Of a stretch of DNA of 8,611 nt, positions 5,876-8,611 are shown piece after piece. The notes beneath the pieces are model-generated. The model was not told the origin of the DNA and ran no database searches. It was given only the letters and a program-made list of their open reading frames with translations. The DNA lies in contig VBPR01000002.1 in the NCBI GenBank assembly GCA_005877345.1, forward strand, positions 1 through 8,611, in the 5' to 3' direction. Every line of letters starts with the position of its first letter. Position 1 is the first letter of the stretch. The stretch comes from Nitrososphaerota archaeon (lineage in GTDB: Archaea > Thermoproteota > Nitrososphaeria > Nitrososphaerales > Nitrososphaeraceae). The position numbers and the translations under genes are program-made.

Positions 5876-5986
5876 GGAAAAATTAGTTACTGTCAAGAAT
5901 GTGATGAATGGATAGAAGGACTTTACATTTGTTGAAAGTGTGGGTGAGTGTGGAAAGATAAACAAATGATACTAAATATTAGTTAA
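5876..5986 (+). pseudogene. Broken zinc-ribbon microprotein with two in-frame TGA codons
   Basis: The frame reads GKISYCQECDEWIEGLYIC, TGA (5933-5935), KCG, TGA (5945-5947), VWKDKQMILNIS and TAA (5984-5986). The arrangement CxxC ... C(x)xCG(x)VW is that of a zinc ribbon, and both stops fall inside the second knuckle, at places where a zinc ribbon commonly has R, K or G; CGA or GGA to TGA is one base change. No start codon is left upstream (TGA at 5873-5875). Most likely a dead relative of its neighbours. Confidence 0.5.
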
Positions 5987-5990
5987 GAAT

Positions 5991-5996
5991 TATAAA
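5991..5996 (+). promoter_or_regulatory. TATA box of the 41-aa zinc-ribbon gene
   Basis: tataaa, predicting transcription from about 6019-6020 and a leader of roughly 10 nt before ATG 6030. Confidence 0.5.
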
Positions 5997-6029
5997 CACT
6001 TATGTCCCCGTACTTCTACTATTGCTTCA

Positions 6030-6155
6030 ATGAGTCAACCTAACGTTTGCACGTACTGTTTACATCCAAGAAATCACCATGTGTATTACCTTGGTCAAAT
6101 AGACAACAAACATCCTTGTAGGGTATGTGATTGTATTTACTTTAAATCAATGTAA
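6030..6155 (+). CDS. Zinc-ribbon microprotein, 41 aa
   Basis: A complete 42-codon gene: MSQPNVCTYCLHPRNHHVYY followed by LGQIDNKHPCRVCDCIYFKS and M. It has C7-T-Y-C10 and C30-R-V-C33-D-C35, plus H12, H16 and H17, so it almost certainly binds one zinc in a short ribbon. Every residue fits a folded mini zinc finger, and a TATA box (5991-5996) lies at the right distance, so I treat it as real despite its size. Role unknown; small zinc-finger proteins in archaea are often nucleic-acid-binding or regulatory. It is followed closely by another cysteine-bearing gene at 6198 that has its own TATA box. Confidence 0.72.
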   Translation: MSQPNVCTYCLHPRNHHVYYLGQIDNKHPCRVCDCIYFKSM

Positions 6156-6169
6156 TTACAAGCAAGGTT

Positions 6170-6176
6170 GTTATAC
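6170..6176 (+). promoter_or_regulatory. TATA-like box of the 58-aa gene
   Basis: gttatac, centred about 26 nt upstream of ATG 6198, making that ATG the likely first codon of a leaderless mRNA. A 14-bp perfect palindrome gttataattataac (6184-6197) fills the space between and could be an operator over the transcription start. Confidence 0.45.
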
Positions 6177-6197
6177 CTGATGTGTTATAATTATAAC

Positions 6198-6374
6198 ATG
6201 CGGAGAATAGTAAAACCAGCAAACCCACCAGGCGAATTCAAATGTAGGACCTGTGAGGTTATGTGGTCAAGTTATATGGAGAATAATATTCGATGTACAG
6301 ACACAACAATAAGGGCCGGATTACACAACTTTGATTTTGCTAACCCTATTAGAGTACAACAAATAGGGAGTTAA
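6198..6374 (+). CDS. Small CxxC protein, 58 aa
   Basis: Sequence from ATG 6198: MRRIVKPANPPGEFKCRTCE, then VMWSSYMENNIRCTDTTIRA, then GLHNFDFANPIRVQQIGS. One CxxC (C16, C19) and a lone C33 suggest a half or degenerate zinc ribbon; histidine H43 could complete a site. Longer starts at TTG 6168 or ATG 6180 would add a cysteine-containing MLYLMCYNYN, but the TATA-like box at 6170-6176 places the transcript start at about 6198, which makes those starts untranscribed. Function not recognised. A T-run terminator follows directly. Confidence 0.6.
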   Translation: MRRIVKPANPPGEFKCRTCEVMWSSYMENNIRCTDTTIRAGLHNFDFANPIRVQQIGS

Positions 6375-6386
6375 TTTTTTATTTTT
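6375..6386 (+). terminator. Poly-T transcription stop
   Basis: T6 A T5 immediately after the TAA of the 58-aa gene, the usual form of an archaeal intrinsic terminator. The gap to 6534 separates it from the convergent response regulator and holds nothing else. Confidence 0.6.
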
Positions 6387-6534
6387 CGTTACTACAAACT
6401 TGATAAAATATCCAGTCCAAAGTTCTTAATTCACTAGGAAACTTGTCGGCTTCATTTGCAATTCAATACCTCTCGACAGTTACCTAAACGAACCTTTTAA
6501 TCTTAGAATAGTCGAATGATGTTGATTTGCTATG

Positions 6535-6918
6535 CTAATTTATCATTGAATAAACTTGTTCCAAAAGTTCCCTTCTGCTTACCGGTTTCGCCATGAAATG
6601 TCTTTGTCCCTTTAAAGGGTACACCTTACTCTTATGAGTATTGTAAGACTCCACGCTACTCAGTGCAGTGATAAATATTGTCTTGATGTTGGAATCCCTT
6701 GATTTCAGTTCGTCATATAATTCGAAGCCATTAATTTCAGGCATCTTAATATCCAATATCGTCAAGTCATATAGATTTGGTTTGAATTTTTCCAAAGCCA
6801 GAACCGGATCTGTAAAGTAATCTATATCAAATCCATAATTTTCGAGTATCGTTTCAAAAGTTCCACCTACGTCTTTTTCCTCATCGACTATCAAAATTCG
6901 CTTCTTCACTTGAGCCAT
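6535..6918 (-). CDS. REC-only response regulator, 127 aa
   Basis: Second stand-alone receiver domain. Key residues: D12-E13 (ILIVDEEKDV), phospho-acceptor D56 (LTILDIKMPEINGFELYDEL), switch T84 (FITAL) and K111 (FMAKPVSRRELL). The loop after the switch (YNTHKSKVYPLKGQRH) is longer than usual. No output domain, so it probably acts by protein contact, accepting phosphate from an unlinked histidine kinase. It is not a near copy of the regulator at 2301. The ATG at 6918 is preceded by gaggtttggggt, giving GAGG 10 nt upstream, and a TATA-like aaaaataag near 6965-6972 predicts a leader of about 24 nt. Transcription converges on the 58-aa gene. Confidence 0.93.
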   Translation of the reverse strand: MAQVKKRILIVDEEKDVGGTFETILENYGFDIDYFTDPVLALEKFKPNLYDLTILDIKMPEINGFELYDELKSRDSNIKTIFITALSSVESYNTHKSKVYPLKGQRHFMAKPVSRRELLEQVYSMIN

Positions 6919-7095
6919 TTACCCCAAACCTCGAACTAATTGCCTTAATTCTAAGCAGTACCCTTATTTTTACAATTCGATAAATAAATAATAATCTAAA
7001 TGAATTTTTGGTTAAAAAAATTAATTTTTCATTACGGTAAAAAGTCATGACGTGATTAGAATTTCGATCCGAATCTTTATTAAAGTAACAATAGT

Positions 7096-7165
7096 TAGCA
7101 ACTGATGGGTTTGTTGAAAAACCCGTTTGAATGAACAAGAAACAATCGAGCCCCACCAGTTGCTG
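7096..7165 (-). ncRNA. Candidate structured ncRNA, hairpin 8
   Basis: Arms agcaactgatggg (7097-7109) and cccaccagttgct (7152-7164) pair at 12 of 13 on +; the A7105/C7156 mismatch becomes G-U on the minus strand, so the minus RNA pairs fully (13 pairs). An inner hairpin gggttt/aaaccc lies at 7107-7124. The loop (minus strand) carries gtttcttgttcattcaaac, shared with hairpin 12. A TATA box (7199-7207) is 39 nt before the stem, and the leader acaccaaaattacaacg matches acaccaaactataacg before hairpin 12. This is repeated, structured and promoter-equipped, hence the ncRNA call; it could also be a MITE-like repeat or a leader of the response regulator about 180 nt downstream. Confidence 0.55.
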
Positions 7166-7198
7166 TCTTTAGACGTTGTAATTTTGGTGTTCACCAGG

Positions 7199-7207
7199 TT
7201 ATATAAT
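7199..7207 (-). promoter_or_regulatory. TATA box for hairpin 8 RNA
   Basis: Minus-strand attatataa. Predicted transcription start is about 7177, some 12 nt before the stem. It is itself flanked by cacca/tggtg (7193-7197 and 7214-7218 region). Confidence 0.5.
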
Positions 7208-7377
7208 GCGTTTGGTGGGAAGTGATAGGAAAGTCGAATAGAAGAAAGTGATCAGAATTATGAATGTCTTAATTGTATTTCTACTTTAAATCTAACTGAT
7301 TTAATTTATTCTAGTGTTTTCTCCTAGATCCGATTGGTAACAATATATAACAAAATCTGGCTTGCATTCGAGTATGC

Positions 7378-7503
7378 TCAGAAACTCGTTACATTTTCCT
7401 TCCGCTTCTTGAAAATATCTACCATACGTAACAAGGCTGCTCCAAAGAAACCAATCGATGCGCCTATGATAATGAGTATCAACGGCGTGGATGGAGATTC
7501 CAT
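7378..7503 (-). CDS. Single-pass membrane microprotein, 41 aa
   Basis: From ATG 7503: MESPSTPLILIIIGASIGFF, then GAALLRMVDIFKKRKENVTS and F. Residues 8-28 form one transmembrane helix with glycine/alanine small-residue faces (GASIGFFGAA), suited to helix packing. The tail (RMVDIFKKRK) is positive, so the C-terminus should face the cytoplasm. The start is well supported: a TATA box (7524-7532) centred about 26 nt upstream makes ATG 7503 the first codon of a leaderless mRNA, and a longer frame from 7590 would read through the hairpin tract and is not credible. Function unknown; size and shape suit a regulator or accessory subunit of a larger membrane complex. Confidence 0.62.
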   Translation of the reverse strand: MESPSTPLILIIIGASIGFFGAALLRMVDIFKKRKENVTSF

Positions 7504-7523
7504 TAACTTGAATTGGACTACAA

Positions 7524-7532
7524 ATTTAATAT
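7524..7532 (-). promoter_or_regulatory. TATA box of the 41-aa membrane gene
   Basis: Minus-strand atattaaat, centred about 26 nt before ATG 7503. Confidence 0.5.
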
Positions 7533-7540
7533 GCGTTAGA

Positions 7541-7578
7541 CACCGGTGGGTTGAGCATCCAACCAAGCCCCAACACCG
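7541..7578. repeat. GGTGGG-like hairpin 10, weak
   Basis: caccggtggg begins here; cggtg (7544-7548) can pair with caccg (7574-7578), with an inner perfect hairpin ggttg/caacc (7549-7553 and 7560-7564). It lies directly upstream of the membrane gene's TATA box and may influence it. Confidence 0.4.
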
Positions 7579-7663
7579 ATGGTATCTCACTCACCAGCTA
7601 ACGTATGATGGTCGTTTTCCGTTGTTCATATATTTTCAACAAAATATCAAATGATTAAAATAA

Positions 7664-7708
7664 ACTGGTCGGAGAGCATGACGCAAATGGAGGCTGTCGC
7701 CTACCAGT
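7664..7708 (+). repeat. GGTGGG-like hairpin 11
   Basis: actggt (7664-7669) with accagt (7703-7708), then one mismatch and two more pairs. A TATA-like catatattt (about 7627-7633) is about 35 nt before it. The stem is shorter than in the best copies. Confidence 0.45.
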
Positions 7709-7739
7709 CAGAGTTCTGGGTTAGTTGGATCATTCACAA

Positions 7740-7842
7740 TAAACTATAAAGTAGTTTAATTGGCCTGCCAAGGAAACAAATTAAGATATTCTTAGCGTTA
7801 CCATGTAAGTACACAGATATTTTTACAATAACGTTCTAAGAA
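7740..7842. other. Two further hairpins, one long
   Basis: taaacta/tagttta (7740-7746 with 7752-7758) is a perfect 7-bp stem. At 7789-7842 ttcttag/ctaagaa and cgtta/taacg pair over 12 bp with a 2-nt bulge, and inside tgtaa/ttaca (7804-7808 with 7823-7827) adds 5 more. This second structure lies 44 nt beyond hairpin 12 in its direction of transcription and could be its 3' end. It lacks the GGTGGG motif. Confidence 0.5.
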
Positions 7843-7885
7843 ATACAAATATTTTTATCCCAACAAATCCCTAAAGTTAATAATT

Positions 7886-7950
7886 AACAACTGATGGGAG
7901 GAATTTATAGTTTGAATGAACAAGAACCAACCAATTTCCCACCAGTTGTT
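7886..7950 (-). ncRNA. Candidate structured ncRNA, hairpin 12
   Basis: The best stem in the window: aacaactgatggga (7886-7899) and tcccaccagttgtt (7937-7950), 13 of 14 on +, with the A-C mismatch turning into G-U on the minus strand so that all 14 pair in a minus transcript. The loop shares ttcttgttcattcaaac with hairpin 8. A TATA box (7984-7990) is 37 nt before the stem, and the leader is alignable with that of hairpin 8. No reading frame explains the conservation. Confidence 0.58.
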
Positions 7951-7983
7951 TCTGGTTGCGTTATAGTTTGGTGTACTACATAC

Positions 7984-7990
7984 TATAAAA
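7984..7990 (-). promoter_or_regulatory. TATA box for hairpin 12 RNA
   Basis: Minus-strand ttttatag; predicted transcription start about 7961, some 11 nt before the stem, as for hairpin 8. Confidence 0.5.
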
Positions 7991-8096
7991 CGGCTTACGT
8001 AGAATGTTATAAGAATATATGAATTAGTAACGTTATTCTCCATAAAACTCTAATTATTTTATAAAATAATCATTAAAATTCTACATGGTAGGAAAT

Positions 8097-8104
8097 TTTA
8101 TATC
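8097..8104 (+). promoter_or_regulatory. TATA box of the 33-aa zinc-ribbon gene
   Basis: tttatatc preceded by ggaaa (BRE-like). The centre is 26 nt before ATG 8127, so the mRNA should be leaderless. Confidence 0.65.
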
Positions 8105-8126
8105 TAGTAATTAGTAAAATAATAAA

Positions 8127-8228
8127 ATGAACTGTCCTAAATGTGATCATGAGAATTCTACTGAAGACTTAGTTAAACAAGTAGCAGAATGTCCTTGTGG
8201 TTGTCATAATGAAACCCATTTACTCTAA
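8127..8228 (+). CDS. Zinc-ribbon microprotein, 33 aa
   Basis: A complete 34-codon gene: MNCPKCDHENSTEDLVKQVA then ECPCGCHNETHLL. C3-P-K-C6 opens as a typical zinc-ribbon knuckle, and C22-P-C24-G-C26 with H8, H27 and H31 offers the second half. Despite its size, the gene has one of the best promoters in the window (TATA 8097-8104 with BRE, exact leaderless spacing), and its cysteine pattern is unlikely by chance. Predicted to bind one zinc; role unknown. It is monocistronic and runs toward copy B of the inverted repeat. Confidence 0.7.
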   Translation: MNCPKCDHENSTEDLVKQVAECPCGCHNETHLL

Positions 8229-8270
8229 CATTTATGGTCTTGCTGTGTCAAACTTGAAATGATCAATATC

Positions 8271-8419
8271 GACCGGTGGGAGTTGGAAACAAACGGAGAG
8301 AATTCCACCGGCAATTGCAAAATAGGTTCTCCTTGATTAAATAAATTGATTAAATAAATGGTACTCAATATAAGAGCCTGCCTTACGCAAGTTATCTCTG
8401 GAATAAGTCTATTATTCGT
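8271..8419 (-). repeat. Inverted repeat copy B: promoter-like block plus hairpin 3'
   Basis: Reverse-complement counterpart of 3740-3874. The outer block 8366-8419 is nearly identical to copy A, including the 19 exact bases at its outer end. The hairpin is ccggtgg (8273-8279) with ccaccgg (8305-8311), with the same loop core. The spacer is about 20 nt longer and holds direct repeats of ttgattaaataaa. Two minus-strand TATA candidates are cttatatt (8367-8374, matching copy A) and tttatttaat (about 8350-8359), the latter 43 nt from the stem. No target-site duplication is seen outside the two copies. Confidence 0.72.
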
Positions 8420-8441
8420 AAAGAATACCCATTTGATTATT

Positions 8442-8510
8442 ACAGACTGATGGGTCCTCTCAAAAGCCGTCAGTCTGTCGCTTGGTTGTTTCTTGTTCTT
8501 GGTGGTACCC
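8442..8510 (+). repeat. GGTGGG-family hairpin 14
   Basis: acagactga (8442-8450) and tcagtctgt (8470-8478) form a perfect 9-bp stem around a tgggtcctct loop. Just after it, ggttgtttcttgttcttggt (8484-8503) repeats the loop motif of hairpins 2, 8 and 12, here outside the stem. Confidence 0.5.
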
Positions 8511-8530
8511 TAAACATATAAAATAGTTAA

Positions 8531-8611
8531 AACACCGATGGGCCCGAAATCTCAAAGGACACCGGGAATGAATCGTTGTTACAAAATAAAGTCTAAACTG
8601 GTGGGCCTAAA
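8531..8611 (+). repeat. Further GGTGGG-type arms at the window edge, partial
   Basis: aacaccgatgggccc (8531-8545) and aaactggtgggcct (8595-8608) both look like left arms; ggccc/gggcc (8541-8545 with 8603-8607) can pair. The second is probably the start of another hairpin cut off by the window end. Confidence 0.35.

Noticed and set aside
5741..5965. 74-codon minus-strand frame
   Set aside because: Antisense shadow of the zinc-ribbon gene and its broken neighbour.
6881..7156. 91-codon minus-strand frame
   Set aside because: Overlaps the start of the response regulator in another frame and runs through hairpin 8; composition is not protein-like.
7334..7654. 106-codon + frame
   Set aside because: Lies opposite the membrane microprotein and across hairpin 10; residues such as HRWVEHPTKPQHRW come from hairpin arms.
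7855..8043. 62-codon minus-strand frame
   Set aside because: Translation of hairpin 12 and its promoter; no start signal.
3740..8419. Classical insertion sequence
   Set aside because: No transposase frame and no target-site duplication at the outer ends of the inverted repeats.
1844..8611. CRISPR array
   Set aside because: The repeats are palindromic, diverged, irregularly spaced and on both strands; no uniform repeat/spacer pattern and no cas gene.
1844..8611. Box C/D sRNAs, because CTGATGGG resembles a C box
   Set aside because: No RTGATGA C box with a matching CTGA D box and guide spacing; the conserved bases are explained by stem pairing instead.

Overview
The window looks archaeal, most likely from a soil ammonia-oxidising Nitrososphaerota (Thaumarchaeota) of the Nitrososphaera/Nitrosocosmicus type. 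The signs are an Alba chromatin protein, archaeal TATA boxes about 26 nt upstream of several start codons (leaderless genes), REC-only response regulators with no kinase nearby, a winged-helix microprotein, a small secreted protein with N-glycosylation sequons, several zinc-ribbon microproteins, low G+C and low coding density. Genus is an inference; no rRNA or tRNA gene is present to settle it.

Layout. 1-1020: two unrecognised small proteins on +. 1061-2230: minus-strand remnant, alba, a hairpin and a coding-like minus ORF that lacks a start codon. 2301-3651: REC-only response regulator (+), winged-helix protein (-) and a 65-aa protein (+) whose reading frame continues in frame past a TAG. 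3740-5580: a repeat-rich tract with many GGTGGG/CCCACC-type hairpins, one small secreted protein (-) and a decayed NHL-repeat gene. 5581-6374: a run of zinc-ribbon microproteins, one of them broken. 6535-6918: second REC-only regulator (-). 7096-8611: more hairpins, a 41-aa single-pass membrane protein and a 33-aa zinc-ribbon protein.

The most interesting signal is the hairpin family. About a dozen stem-loops have arms of the form ACYGGTGGG ... CCCAYCRGT, spread over both strands. Several have a TATA-like box 35-45 nt upstream of the stem, and two minus-strand copies (7096-7165 and 7886-7950) share promoter spacing, leader and a loop motif as well as the stem. In these two the conserved A-C mismatch on the + strand becomes G-U when read from the minus strand, which fits transcribed RNA. 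Another pair (3740-3874 and 8271-8419) forms a promoter-plus-hairpin inverted repeat enclosing about 4.7 kb. I read this as an undescribed ncRNA family or MITE-like repeat; homology and expression are untested.

The protein genes do not form an obvious pathway. They look like single-gene transcription units, most of them regulatory (REC, winged helix, Alba, zinc ribbons), set in accessory DNA with decaying genes.
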